Assembly (NCBI GenBank): GCA_964555935.1 | Contig: CAZKUN010000274.1 | Location: 1-11,958 of the forward strand | DNA from: CAZKUN01 sp964555935 | GTDB lineage: Bacteria; Armatimonadota; Zipacnadia; Zipacnadales; VGFC01 | Length of the DNA stretch: 11,958 nt | Direction: 5' to 3' | In this document: piece after piece, positions 1-7,380 of the stretch | Position numbering within the stretch: position 1 is the first letter of the stretch | Layout of the letters: each line of letters begins with the position of its first letter | Translations under genes and position numbers: made by a program | The notes under the pieces: model-generated | The model's database searches: none | Told to the model about the DNA's origin: nothing | The model's input: only the letters and a program-made list of their open reading frames with translations

Positions 1-489
1 GAGGTCTACACGAGCGGAACGCTTCCGTACATGGAAGTCGAAGTGTTGTCGGAGATTCTGAAGCTCAAGCCCGATGCCAGCCACACGGTCACGCGGCACT
101 GGTATGCGGCTGCGGTGCCGGGGGCGGTAGTTTCGACCACGGATGCCGGCGCCGTCAGCCAGCCGCTAGTGGTTGAGCAGGGCGAGAGCGGCAGCATCCA
201 TCTGACGGGCGTGTTCGGCGTGTTCGCCGAGGGCTCGGTAGTGTTGAGCGAGGTCGACGAGGAAGGCACGAAGATCTCGGAACTGGCCGGCTTCCCCGCA
301 TCGCCCGCGGCGCCCCTCTCGATCGATGAGGAGATTGAGGTCTCCCGCGGAGCCACAACCATCGCGCTCGACCTGAAGAACTCAAACGGGACGCCGATCG
401 GCCGCATCGCGGAGGCGACGATTCCAGAACTCGAGAGGCCCGAGATCGCGGATGCGGAGGATGGGGAAGGCACGCAGCAGGGCGAGTAG
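1..489 (+). CDS. DUF4380-like protein, C-terminal part (partial at 5' end)
   Basis: The frame is open from the first base, so this is the last 162 residues of a longer protein; the internal ATG at 31 is not taken as the start. The segment YTSGTLPYMEVEVL followed by a short 'LKP' turn and 'TRHWYA' resembles the end of DUF4380-type beta-sandwich proteins, where an acidic 'y-E-E-L' strand precedes a 'LapG' turn and a Trp-containing strand. This is recalled family pattern, not a search. It is followed by about 100 residues of alternating beta-strand-like sequence (GVFGVFAEGSVVLSEV; ATTIALDLKNSNG), probably a second small beta domain, and an acidic, disordered-looking tail rich in Glu and Asp. No catalytic motif is visible. 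DUF4380 proteins often occur near glycoside hydrolases, and the convergent neighbour is one. The stop is TAG at 487-489; the gap to that neighbour is 8 nt and no terminator hairpin was seen there. Confidence 0.6.
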   Translation, partial: EVYTSGTLPYMEVEVLSEILKLKPDASHTVTRHWYAAAVPGAVVSTTDAGAVSQPLVVEQGESGSIHLTGVFGVFAEGSVVLSEVDEEGTKISELAGFPASPAAPLSIDEEIEVSRGATTIALDLKNSNGTPIGRIAEATIPELERPEIADAEDGEGTQQGE

Positions 490-497
490 CGCGCGTC

Positions 498-1955
498 TCA
501 GCCGTTGGGGAAGTCGCGTTTCGGTCGGGCTGCCGCCGTTTGGATCTGTGTCTTCAGTCGGTCGACGTTGCCCAGATCGGTCTTTACGTAGATGGGCCTC
601 CCCGAGATGCTCAGCGTGTTCGGCCCGTCCCAGTCGATGGACCAGTCTTCCCGCACGATGGTCTCTCCGTCCTGGTTCTTCAGTTCCGCTTCGGGGATTT
701 CGCTATCGCTGATGAGGACAGGTGTGCCAACCATGCTGGTGACGCCGGTGACCATCGACGTGTCGCCCAGCGTCAGGACTTGGTCCTCGCCCGTGGTCCA
801 GAGGGCGACGACCGCCTCCGTGTCACGTTGGAAGACAAGCGCCCACACGTCCGGCCCGAGGTCGATGCGCTCTGCGTAGGTTGACTCGCCGATCATCGCG
901 ACGACGGTCTTCACGGCGAAGTACGCTTCCTTCGGTCTCACGCGGTCGCCCAGCCAAGGCGTCCAGAGCGCCATGTAGAAGTCCGGATTCGAGAGGATCT
1001 CCGCGTACCCCGCGTCTGGTATGCCGCTCAGGTGGAACGTGTAGACGCGCTCGATCCACGGGACGGTCGCCGCCACCAGGTAGACCCTCGCCAGCGCGCG
1101 CGCCTGGTCCTCCTCGCTCACGGAACGGTGCCGGTGCCAGAAGTCCTGCTGCAGATGCCCTAGCATCGATGGCTCCACGCCGGCCCAGCCGATCTCGGTG
1201 ATCCACAGCGGCTTCGCGTCCCCGTTCTTCTCCATCACCTTACGCATGTTCCCGATCGTCTCGAGCATACGCCCTTCTTCGGGCATGAGGGGCCAGCAGT
1301 ACGGGTGTGAGGCGACGATGTCGAAGTAGTCCTTGCCGCCGTGCCGGTAGATGATGTCGAGGAATTCCGGCTCCGCCGATCTGTGCCTGTAGTTCCCGCC
1401 GCTGAATCCGGCCAGGACGACCTTGTTGTCCGGGTCCGCTCGCTTCACGCCGCGCCAGAATGCCTTGAGCATCGTGACATAGCGGCCTTGCCAGGTGGGC
1501 ATGTGCGGCTCGCCGCCGGCCTGCCAGTATCTGATCCGGCCCTTGTACCTGACGGCGACGCGGTACATGAACTCCTCGAAGGCCTCGACGCCGTCGTCGT
1601 TCGGGAACATGGCGGCACTGCCCGGCACCCTCAGCCACTCCGACGGGTGAGTGACGATGGCCGTCTGATCGAGGCCGTGCCGCGCGCCGAGGTCAGCGCT
1701 CCGGATGACGCGGTTCTCGTCGGAGAAGTCGTACTCGCCCCGCGTCGGCTCGAGTTCGTTGTGGTTGAAGTCCACGTGAACGGCGGTGATGCCCAGGTCA
1801 TCGAGCGCCTCGATGGCAAGCTCCGTGTTCCAGTGCGTCTTGATCGCGAGGAAGGAGTTGGGGATGTGCCGCGGGCCCTGCATTGCCCCGGCGGCCGGGC
1901 CGGGCTCCGGGGCCGCGTCGTCCGCGTGGCCCGCGGTGCTGAAGACGAGCAACAC
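498..1955 (-). CDS. GH39-like (clan GH-A) glycoside hydrolase
   Basis: 485 residues from a GTG start at 1955; an in-frame TGA at 1962-1964 blocks any longer reading. The fold reads as a clan GH-A TIM barrel: strand 1 near residue 57 (ITAVHVDFNHNE), the fourth-strand acid/base region YWQAGGEPHMP with Glu149, SHPY with His217 after strand 5 or 6, and the seventh-strand nucleophile motif WITEIGW with Glu254. A C-terminal beta-sandwich (about 365-485) ends in ISGRPIYVK, typical of GH39-like and related cellulase-fold enzymes. The substrate cannot be read from sequence; PslG-type GH39 enzymes that trim exopolysaccharide are one precedent. Oddities: the residue before Glu149 is Gly, where clan GH-A nearly always has Asn. 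The N-terminus MLLVFSTAGHA looks like the tail of a signal peptide without its basic part, and no ribosome binding site precedes GTG1955. It lies 58 nt after the DUF362 gene, probably in the same operon. Confidence 0.8.
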   Translation of the reverse strand: MLLVFSTAGHADDAAPEPGPAAGAMQGPRHIPNSFLAIKTHWNTELAIEALDDLGITAVHVDFNHNELEPTRGEYDFSDENRVIRSADLGARHGLDQTAIVTHPSEWLRVPGSAAMFPNDDGVEAFEEFMYRVAVRYKGRIRYWQAGGEPHMPTWQGRYVTMLKAFWRGVKRADPDNKVVLAGFSGGNYRHRSAEPEFLDIIYRHGGKDYFDIVASHPYCWPLMPEEGRMLETIGNMRKVMEKNGDAKPLWITEIGWAGVEPSMLGHLQQDFWHRHRSVSEEDQARALARVYLVAATVPWIERVYTFHLSGIPDAGYAEILSNPDFYMALWTPWLGDRVRPKEAYFAVKTVVAMIGESTYAERIDLGPDVWALVFQRDTEAVVALWTTGEDQVLTLGDTSMVTGVTSMVGTPVLISDSEIPEAELKNQDGETIVREDWSIDWDGPNTLSISGRPIYVKTDLGNVDRLKTQIQTAAARPKRDFPNG

Positions 1956-2013
1956 CAGTCGTCACGACGGTCTGCTCAGTGATCATCCGAGATGCCCCCG
2001 TCGTACATAGCGT

Positions 2014-2991
2014 CTATACCTCTACCACCGTGATCCTGTCGAGGTTGGCCTCGCCTAGCCCGTACTTCTCGGCAGCGGTCATGATGTGTTTTGGCGGCGG
2101 GTTGAGCGGCCACGCCTCGCCCTTCATCTCGTTGCGGCGCTGCTGGATGATGTCGAGGCAGACGCGATCGACCGCGACGGCGTCCGTGCCGGCGACAATC
2201 GCGCCGCATGGCCATAGGTATTCCGGGTTCACCTGCGGGCCGCCGTGGCACAACGGGTAGAGCGCATCGACGACGCAGAGCTTGGCTTTGTCGCGGATCG
2301 ACGGGTGGGCTTGCATCATGCCGATGTCGACGCACGAGTCTGCGTGGATCGGCCAGGGCGTGTTATCGTCTTGCACGTTGAGTTTGCTGACCGCACCCGC
2401 CCAGTTCTTCAGGCACGCGGCAATCCCCGCCAGCCAGTGGGTCTTCAGTCTTGGCACGCTGATCAGCACGTCGGCGTGTTCGGAGCAGACCTCGGAAACA
2501 TGCTCATCGTCGTAGTCGAGGTCGAGCGTCTCGCCCGAGCGATAGCCTCTGTGCCCCACGCGGCGATCCCAGGTGATGACATTCTCCGCCGCGACTCCGG
2601 CGTCTTGCAGCCCGTCCCAGATCGCGTACAACACCTCGTCATGAACCGGCGTCATCATCACGCTGTGTTTAACGCCGACCTTGCTAGTTGAGGGGATCAT
2701 CTGGCGGAAGGCGGCCTCAAGCGAATCCGTGGCGGTCAGTTCGTTGAGGGCCTTCTCCACCAGGTCCTTGACAAGATCCGCATTCACCTCGGTTCCGTCT
2801 TCAGAGATGACATTGGGATCGCGCGCGATGACGACCTTCGGGCCGGGAGGCGGGGGAGGGGTGACGCCGGGCGAGTCAATCGCTGCGTCGCGTTGGCATC
2901 CAGCCGCCGCGAGACCCCATCCGAGGGTCCCGAGTCCGGTGCCGCGTAGGAAATCTCGTCGGGTGAAGCCGCGCTTCCCGCGTCCAGGCAT
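2014..2991 (-). CDS. Tat-signal DUF362 domain protein, possible lipoprotein
   Basis: 325 residues from ATG2991, chosen because GGAG (2999-3002) sits 7 nt upstream and because the N-terminus then gives a compact Tat leader. An earlier in-frame start at 3045 adds 18 residues unlike a leader. The twin-arginine motif TRRDFLRG is at residues 10-17, followed by a hydrophobic stretch and Cys32 in the context LAAAGC, a weak lipobox. A Pro-rich linker (44-51) leads into the DUF362 domain: VGVKHS (105-110), a central segment DVLISVPRLKTHWLAGIAACLKN (174-196) matching the family pattern of a conserved Lys/His followed by 'LKN', and GTDAVAVDRV (268-277) near the end. DUF362 proteins are mostly uncharacterised; some relatives carry Fe-S domains, but no ferredoxin CxxCxxC motif is seen here. 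The Tat leader implies folding, perhaps with a cofactor, before export. It is first of a two-gene minus-strand set with the GH39-like glycosidase. Confidence 0.85.
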   Translation of the reverse strand: MPGRGKRGFTRRDFLRGTGLGTLGWGLAAAGCQRDAAIDSPGVTPPPPPGPKVVIARDPNVISEDGTEVNADLVKDLVEKALNELTATDSLEAAFRQMIPSTSKVGVKHSVMMTPVHDEVLYAIWDGLQDAGVAAENVITWDRRVGHRGYRSGETLDLDYDDEHVSEVCSEHADVLISVPRLKTHWLAGIAACLKNWAGAVSKLNVQDDNTPWPIHADSCVDIGMMQAHPSIRDKAKLCVVDALYPLCHGGPQVNPEYLWPCGAIVAGTDAVAVDRVCLDIIQQRRNEMKGEAWPLNPPPKHIMTAAEKYGLGEANLDRITVVEV

Positions 2992-2998
2992 GAGTGGG

Positions 2999-3002
2999 CT
3001 CC
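2999..3002 (-). promoter_or_regulatory. Ribosome binding site deciding the DUF362 start
   Basis: GGAG on the minus strand, 7 nt before ATG2991. It decides between this start and the upstream in-frame candidate at 3045. Confidence 0.6.
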
Positions 3003-3018
3003 GTTGGCGGATGACGGT

Positions 3019-3045
3019 GGTATAGAGCCGCTGACAGCGCCTCAA
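3019..3045 (-). promoter_or_regulatory. Weak candidate promoter for the DUF362 gene
   Basis: On the minus strand, TTGAGG (3045-3040) and TATACC (3024-3019) are separated by 15 nt, about 28 nt before ATG2991. Each hexamer matches the sigma-70 consensus in four positions, but the spacer is shorter than the usual 17. The inverted repeat at 3057-3076 lies 11 nt upstream of the -35-like element. The position is sensible but the match is poor, so this is only a candidate. Confidence 0.2.
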
Positions 3046-3056
3046 TAACTAGACTC

Positions 3057-3076
3057 GTCGGATCTGGAGATCCGAC
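3057..3076. repeat. Perfect 9-bp inverted repeat with 2-nt centre
   Basis: The sequence gtcggatctggagatccgac consists of 9-bp arms (3057-3065 and 3068-3076) that are exact reverse complements around GG. A 2-nt loop is too tight for a stable full-length RNA hairpin, although the innermost pairs could open. No T-run follows on either strand, so it is not a classical terminator. It lies in the 202-bp gap between the DUF362 gene and the propeller gene, upstream of the DUF362 start. It could be an operator for a dimeric regulator or a copy of a dispersed palindromic (REP-like) element; one window cannot decide. Confidence 0.7.
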
Positions 3077-3140
3077 CTACGGGGCGTTGACGCTACTGAC
3101 AGTATTGGCAGGGGGCGCGCATTCGTCCTGCTTACAGACG

Positions 3141-3170
3141 GAAAAGGGCCGCCCGGCGTCGAGCGGCCCT
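3141..3170 (-). terminator. Rho-independent terminator of the exosortase/propeller gene set
   Basis: On the minus strand an 8-bp perfect stem (AGGGCCGC 3170-3163 pairing with GCGGCCCT 3152-3145) with a 10-nt loop is followed directly by a run of Ts (from the complement of 3145-3142). The stem begins 23 nt past the TAG stop of the propeller gene at 3194, the expected place for an intrinsic terminator. It separates that gene set from the DUF362/GH39-like pair downstream, which therefore needs its own promoter. Confidence 0.85.
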
Positions 3171-3193
3171 CATATCTTCGCAGCCTACTGGCC

Positions 3194-5761
3194 CTACCAA
3201 GCCGCGATGCGTTCGCCTGCGCGCTGGAGGATGACGCCCTGGGTCATGCGCTTCAGCGTGGCGGTATCGCTCTTCAACTCGTAGGTGATCGTGTAGTTGC
3301 CGGCTGCGACTGCCTTGCCGGCGAGGTCGGCGCCGTCCCAGATGTAGGTGCTCTCGCCTGCATTCTTGCTCTGCCACGCGCGGATCAGCGTGCCGGATGA
3401 GTCGCGGATTTCCACGACTCGCATCGCGACGCCACTGCCTTCGCCGAGGATCTGGAAGGCGATCGTATCGCCGACGCCGTCGGCATCTGGGCTGAACGCC
3501 ACGGCGCGGGGCGATGCGGGGCTGCTGGTGGTGTCGACGATGACGAGACGACATGCGATGTGCTCGTTGCGCGTGCCCTTCCCGGTGATCATCGTAACGG
3601 GGAACGTGCCGTCGCCATCGAACGTCTCGCGGACGATGACCCGGCCGTCCTGGTTATGCACGATCTGCCCATCGACCTCGGCCGTCGGAGCCGTCGTGCC
3701 CCAGGCAACCGTGGCATCACGTCGGTCGACGAGTTGGATGGGAAGCTCCGCCGCATCGGCGGGTTCGGCAATCAATTGCATGCGCAACTCGCCCGTGGTT
3801 GAGCCCACCGTCGAGGGCACGGGAATGGGCTGGGGAGCGACGGCAGCCGGCTCGGCCGGCGTGATCGTCGTCGTCGGCGCGCCCTCGTCGAGCCATCCGG
3901 GCGGCGGCTTCCAAGCAGGGGCCGGAGGGGTAACGGTCGGTGTGGCGTCGGGAATCGGCGCCATGATGCCTGTCTCCGCGGTGGCTATAGCCCGAGGTCG
4001 GCGGCCCGTGGCGACGTTGTGCGCGACAACTTCGCCCTTCGGAGCCCTGTCGCTCAGCCCGTAGATGACGCCATCGTGGGAGCCGCACACGAGCTTGCCG
4101 TAGGCGATGGCGGGAGACGCGGTGATCGTGTCGCCGGTGGCGATGTCCCAGGCCATGTTGCCGTCGCTGCGGTTGACCGCATAGATGTGTCCGTTGAGTC
4201 CGCCGACGAAGAGCGCCTTGCCCTGGACGGCCGCCGGCGTCGACTCGATCTCGGCCGGGAGATCGGCCACCCACTCAGGCTCGCCGGTCGACGGATTGAG
4301 GCCCAGCATCCGGCCGCCGCGAGTCGCCACGACGACGCGTTTATCGGTGACGGTGAGCGATGCTCTGATCTCGCCGCCGACGGTTCGGGTCCACACCTCG
4401 CGCCCGTTGCGGGCCGTCAGGTTCATGACGCGCCCGTCCTGCGTGGCCACGTAGAGTTGCTGGCCATCCAGCGCGGGCGTGCTCACGATCGGTGAATTCG
4501 CGCGGACCCGCCAGATCAGTTTGCCCTCGTGCTCGCCGAGGGCGTAGACGTACCCATCCTCGCTTGCGCAGAACACGACATCGCGATCGACCAGGCCGTT
4601 CTTGTCGGCGATTGCCACCGATAGCGGGCCGCCGGACTTGATTGGCGACGCCGTGATCGGTCCGTCCGTCTGGTGCTGCCATTTGAGTTTCGCGGTGCGG
4701 GTGTCGACGGCGTAGAGGCTGCCATCGCGCGAGCCGAAGATTGCCAGGCCTGAGACGGTGATGAGTGGCGACCCGACGACCGCGCCCTTCGTGCGGAAGC
4801 GCCAGATCTGCTCGCCGACGCGTTCCTCGCTGAGTTGCTTGTCGGCGGTGCGGGAGAAGCAGTATACCGACCCATCATCGCAGCCGACGACGACGCGGCC
4901 GCCCTCGACCGCGGGGGATGATGCGACCGGAGACCCAAGCCAGTAGCGCCAGCGCAACTCGCCGGTATCGAGGTTGAGCGCGTAGAAATAGCCGTCATCA
5001 GAGCCGACGTATGCGGTGCTGTCGGCGATGGCCGCGGACGACCGGATCGCCGCACCGGTCCGCGTGCTCCAGACCTGGTGCAGGCGAGGCGCGAGCGCCG
5101 TCTGCGTCGCGGCAGTGCCTTGCGCGCCCTGGGCGAAACGGGCCCAGTCTTCGTTGCGGGGGTAGAAGTACTCGGGTTCGGTACCGATGTCGAGTTCGCC
5201 GCCGCGGATCGAGACCGCCACGGCTGTTGATGCGCCGAGGTCGGCCACTCGCATTCGGCCATTGATGCGGTCGCCCATCCGCTGTTTGCGGAGCGGGAAG
5301 CCCCAGGTGAATGGGGTCGTGAGGAACCCGCCGACCTCGAGGTCGCCGCTGACGACGCCCGCGCGGACGCCCGTCCCGAACTTGCGCCCGGGCTTGTAGG
5401 CGGTGAGTCGAGCGCCGAATTCGTCGCTGAAGATGCCACCGGCCGCTCGGACGGTCAGATCGTCCGTCGCGAACCAGTCGTAGTTGCCTACGGCCGTCCA
5501 GCGGGGCGTGTCTTTGAACTGAAGGGAGTACGTGCCCATCGCGCTCACGTTTGGACCGAATGGAATCACGAGCGTGGTGTCGATGCTGTTGAAGAACTTG
5601 TCGTGGCTGGTGTCCCGGTCCGTGAGGGCCAGGCCCGGCGTGAAGAACACGAAGGGGTCATCCGCCGTAGTGCCGGTATCTTGGGCAGTAGCGGGGAGGA
5701 TGACAGCGGCGACGAGCAGGGGAATGACGACCCAAATGAGGTGGCGACGAAGGGCGCCCAA
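3194..5761 (-). CDS. Exported beta-domain / 8-bladed BamB-PQQ-like propeller / FlgD-Ig-like fusion protein
   Basis: 855 residues from TTG5761, the only usable start in frame near AGGAAAGAG and directly before a signal peptide (basic residues 5-7, hydrophobic 9-24, probable cleavage after ATA-Q27). Residues 36-195 are amphipathic beta-strands with Gly-rich turns, possibly a small barrel. Residues 228-570 hold seven full PQQ/BamB-type blades with the repeating pattern 'SpAv...VyvGs.DG..YALd..TG...W'. A split blade (the VWSTRTG strand at 230-236 closing with ASPAIAYGKLVCGSHDGVIYGL at the end) makes eight. A Pro/Thr-rich linker (about 600-650) and another beta domain (655-745) precede a FlgD-Ig-like domain (755-842) with FSPDADGVGDTIAF and WDGADLAGKAVAAGNYTI. 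BamB-type propellers act as protein-interaction scaffolds, and FlgD-Ig-like domains are common at the C-termini of surface proteins. It follows the EpsI gene by 56 nt and is the last gene before the terminator. Its role is unknown; a surface or periplasmic scaffold for the exosortase system is inference. Confidence 0.85.
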   Translation of the reverse strand: MGALRRHLIWVVIPLLVAAVILPATAQDTGTTADDPFVFFTPGLALTDRDTSHDKFFNSIDTTLVIPFGPNVSAMGTYSLQFKDTPRWTAVGNYDWFATDDLTVRAAGGIFSDEFGARLTAYKPGRKFGTGVRAGVVSGDLEVGGFLTTPFTWGFPLRKQRMGDRINGRMRVADLGASTAVAVSIRGGELDIGTEPEYFYPRNEDWARFAQGAQGTAATQTALAPRLHQVWSTRTGAAIRSSAAIADSTAYVGSDDGYFYALNLDTGELRWRYWLGSPVASSPAVEGGRVVVGCDDGSVYCFSRTADKQLSEERVGEQIWRFRTKGAVVGSPLITVSGLAIFGSRDGSLYAVDTRTAKLKWQHQTDGPITASPIKSGGPLSVAIADKNGLVDRDVVFCASEDGYVYALGEHEGKLIWRVRANSPIVSTPALDGQQLYVATQDGRVMNLTARNGREVWTRTVGGEIRASLTVTDKRVVVATRGGRMLGLNPSTGEPEWVADLPAEIESTPAAVQGKALFVGGLNGHIYAVNRSDGNMAWDIATGDTITASPAIAYGKLVCGSHDGVIYGLSDRAPKGEVVAHNVATGRRPRAIATAETGIMAPIPDATPTVTPPAPAWKPPPGWLDEGAPTTTITPAEPAAVAPQPIPVPSTVGSTTGELRMQLIAEPADAAELPIQLVDRRDATVAWGTTAPTAEVDGQIVHNQDGRVIVRETFDGDGTFPVTMITGKGTRNEHIACRLVIVDTTSSPASPRAVAFSPDADGVGDTIAFQILGEGSGVAMRVVEIRDSSGTLIRAWQSKNAGESTYIWDGADLAGKAVAAGNYTITYELKSDTATLKRMTQGVILQRAGERIAAW

Positions 5762-5817
5762 GAGATCACGCTCTTTCCTGTGATGTTGCTGCGATGTTGT
5801 GCTATGATCAGTCTTGT

Positions 5818-6475
5818 CTAGCTTTCGCCACTCGAACCAGCCTTACCTGCACCCCTCCAAGCATTTTGTAGATTTACCGTCACGGCCCCCACCAGCTCCT
5901 CGGCCGCCATGAGCGCGGCGTCGTCGCCAGCCGGGCCATCTGAGCGCACCACTGCCACCACCAGCGCTCCGCCCAGGCGGCTGCCGCCGAGCGCCATGCG
6001 GGCGCTATGGCGCAGCCAACTGCCACTGGTGCGATCCCCCGTCACGAAGGTGTAGACCGTCGCGATGCGGTCTCCGGCGCTCTCCATCACCAGTTCGGAG
6101 GCAACAACGGGGGGGGCTGTCGGTGGTCTCGAGGTCACCCTCGCCAACCGGGCTCCAGCCCTGGTTCTTGAAGCACTCTCGAGGTGAGTGAAGCGCCCGC
6201 CATCCGCGGGCGTAGACGACACTCAGCTCGACGCGCTGGTTTTTCTCGGCATTCACATAGTAGCGCTCGAGCATCTGGTCGGCGCCGAGGTAGGCGAAGA
6301 CGCTCGCGTTTGGCTCTTCCTCGAAGCCCTGGAATCCGGCCAGCTTGAGCGGGATCTGGCTGAGATCGACGGTCGCGCCACCCGCCGGCCGGTTGTGCCG
6401 GATGGTGTGGGCGCCCGCGGCTCCCGCAAGCAGAACCAGGGCCGGGATCAGATATCGTCGCGCGTGTTGTGGCAT
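5818..6475 (-). pseudogene. epsI: EpsI-family (DUF3485) exosortase partner, frameshifted in an 8-C tract
   Basis: ATG6475 has GGGAG (6489-6485) 9 nt upstream, inside the end of the exosortase gene, which it overlaps by 28 nt; this suggests translational coupling. The N-terminus is a membrane anchor or signal segment (residues 7-22). Residues 96-107 carry HSPRECFKNQGW, the family hallmark with Cys101. After residue 122 the frame is lost at a run of eight C (minus strand; 6116-6109), and the uncorrected protein ends at 6005 after 156 residues of unrelated sequence. With seven C the reading continues into the frame ending at TAG5818, giving 218 residues. It then runs through VVASELVMESAGDRIATVYT and the 'GALVVAVVRSDG' strand expected at the C-terminus of EpsI. 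The family acts with exosortases in envelope protein and exopolysaccharide systems. Sequencing or assembly error, a real mutation and phase variation are all possible. Confidence 0.85.
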
Positions 6476-7365
6476 CCTATTGCTCTCCCGATGGCATACA
6501 GACCCACCAAACCAACCATGAAGACGACGATCCCGCTGAAGTTATGGAAGAAGCCCTCCGCCGCTTCCGCGCTCATCGCCTGGGCCACGATGAGGATCGC
6601 GGCGATCCGCACGGAGTTCGCGAGCAAGGCAATCGGCACGGATGAGGCCACAAGGACGATCCGTTTCCAGATGGCCCCCTCGGTTAGGTATCCGTACAAC
6701 GTCGCCAGCGCGACGAGGGTGATCGATGATTTCAGTCCGCTACAGGCGATGGCGACCTCAAATGTATAGTCCGGGACGCTGATGTTCACGCCCTCGCGGA
6801 CGATGGGAATTCCGAGCATCTGAGCGAACCCAGCGCCGACGTTCGCGGCGAGAAGCTGCAGAGGGCTGCTGAATCCGTCGATGAGCAACCGGTCGATCGG
6901 CACCATGAAGCAGAGGTAGGCGAGAGGGAAGGCCAACGCGACTGCCACGGTCGCCCCCCACAGCCACCAGACGGCGCCGGCGACGGCGAAGACGAGGGCA
7001 AACGCTGAGATGAAGTTCACGTCGACCTGGCAGCCGAACAGGTGGATCAGCACACCGAAGGCAAGCAGCGCCAGCCCGCGCCAGTCCTGTGACTTCGGCA
7101 ACTCGGCGAGGGCCTCGCGGCGGCGATAGATGAGATAGGCGGAGATCGGCACGATGAAGAACCCGTGCCCGTAGTACTCGCTGTTCATCCACCGGCCCCA
7201 CATCCACGTCATCTGGGGGTAGAAGGCAGCGATGAGGGCAACGGTCAGGGCGCAGAGACCGATGAGGTCATTCCTCGATATGTGGTCAGAGAGCCGAAAA
7301 CCACTCCCGTGGTTTTCGTCCGCCTCGGCCTCTTGACCCGTGTCGAGGGCGGAGTCGTCCGCCAT
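6448..7365 (-). CDS. xrt: Exosortase (EpsH/XrtA superfamily transmembrane cysteine peptidase-transpeptidase)
   Basis: 305 residues from ATG7365, chosen over the upstream in-frame start (7425) because AAGGAG (7380-7375) lies 9 nt before it and the extra 20 residues are merely basic. After a hydrophilic N-terminus (1-33) come about eight membrane segments. Family signatures are YYGHGFFIVPISAYLIY (64-80; the 'Y-HG' motif after the first helix), FPLAYLCFMVPI (146-157), the catalytic Cys208 in AIACSGLKS, Arg253 in LANSVRIAAI, and His274 in HNFSGIVVF. All three active-site residues are present, so the enzyme looks functional. Exosortases recognise C-terminal tripartite tails (PEP-CTERM and relatives) in the inner membrane and process them for attachment or release at the surface, usually alongside exopolysaccharide genes. 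The overlapping EpsI-type gene follows. No substrate with such a tail is visible in the window. The subclass cannot be fixed by eye. Confidence 0.92.
   Translation of the reverse strand: MADDSALDTGQEAEADENHGSGFRLSDHISRNDLIGLCALTVALIAAFYPQMTWMWGRWMNSEYYGHGFFIVPISAYLIYRRREALAELPKSQDWRGLALLAFGVLIHLFGCQVDVNFISAFALVFAVAGAVWWLWGATVAVALAFPLAYLCFMVPIDRLLIDGFSSPLQLLAANVGAGFAQMLGIPIVREGVNISVPDYTFEVAIACSGLKSSITLVALATLYGYLTEGAIWKRIVLVASSVPIALLANSVRIAAILIVAQAMSAEAAEGFFHNFSGIVVFMVGLVGLYAIGRAIGCHNTRDDI
6485..6489 (-). promoter_or_regulatory. Ribosome binding site of epsI inside the exosortase gene
   Basis: GGGAG on the minus strand lies 9 nt before ATG6475 and within the last codons of the exosortase. It supports the overlapping start and coupled translation of the two proteins. 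Confidence 0.55.
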
Positions 7366-7374
7366 GTCAACGTT

Positions 7375-7380
7375 CTCCTT
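7375..7380 (-). promoter_or_regulatory. Ribosome binding site deciding the exosortase start
   Basis: AAGGAG on the minus strand, 9 nt before ATG7365, is the strongest Shine-Dalgarno match among the genes of the window. It decides the start of the exosortase. Confidence 0.75.

Noticed and set aside
1341..1982. 213-codon plus-strand frame opposite the GH39-like gene
   Set aside because: The minus-strand protein has GH-A motifs; this product is low-complexity antisense sequence with no supporting start signals.
4516..5439. 307-codon minus-strand frame inside the propeller gene
   Set aside because: Its Ser/Ala/Arg-rich product is an out-of-frame reading of the beta-propeller repeats.
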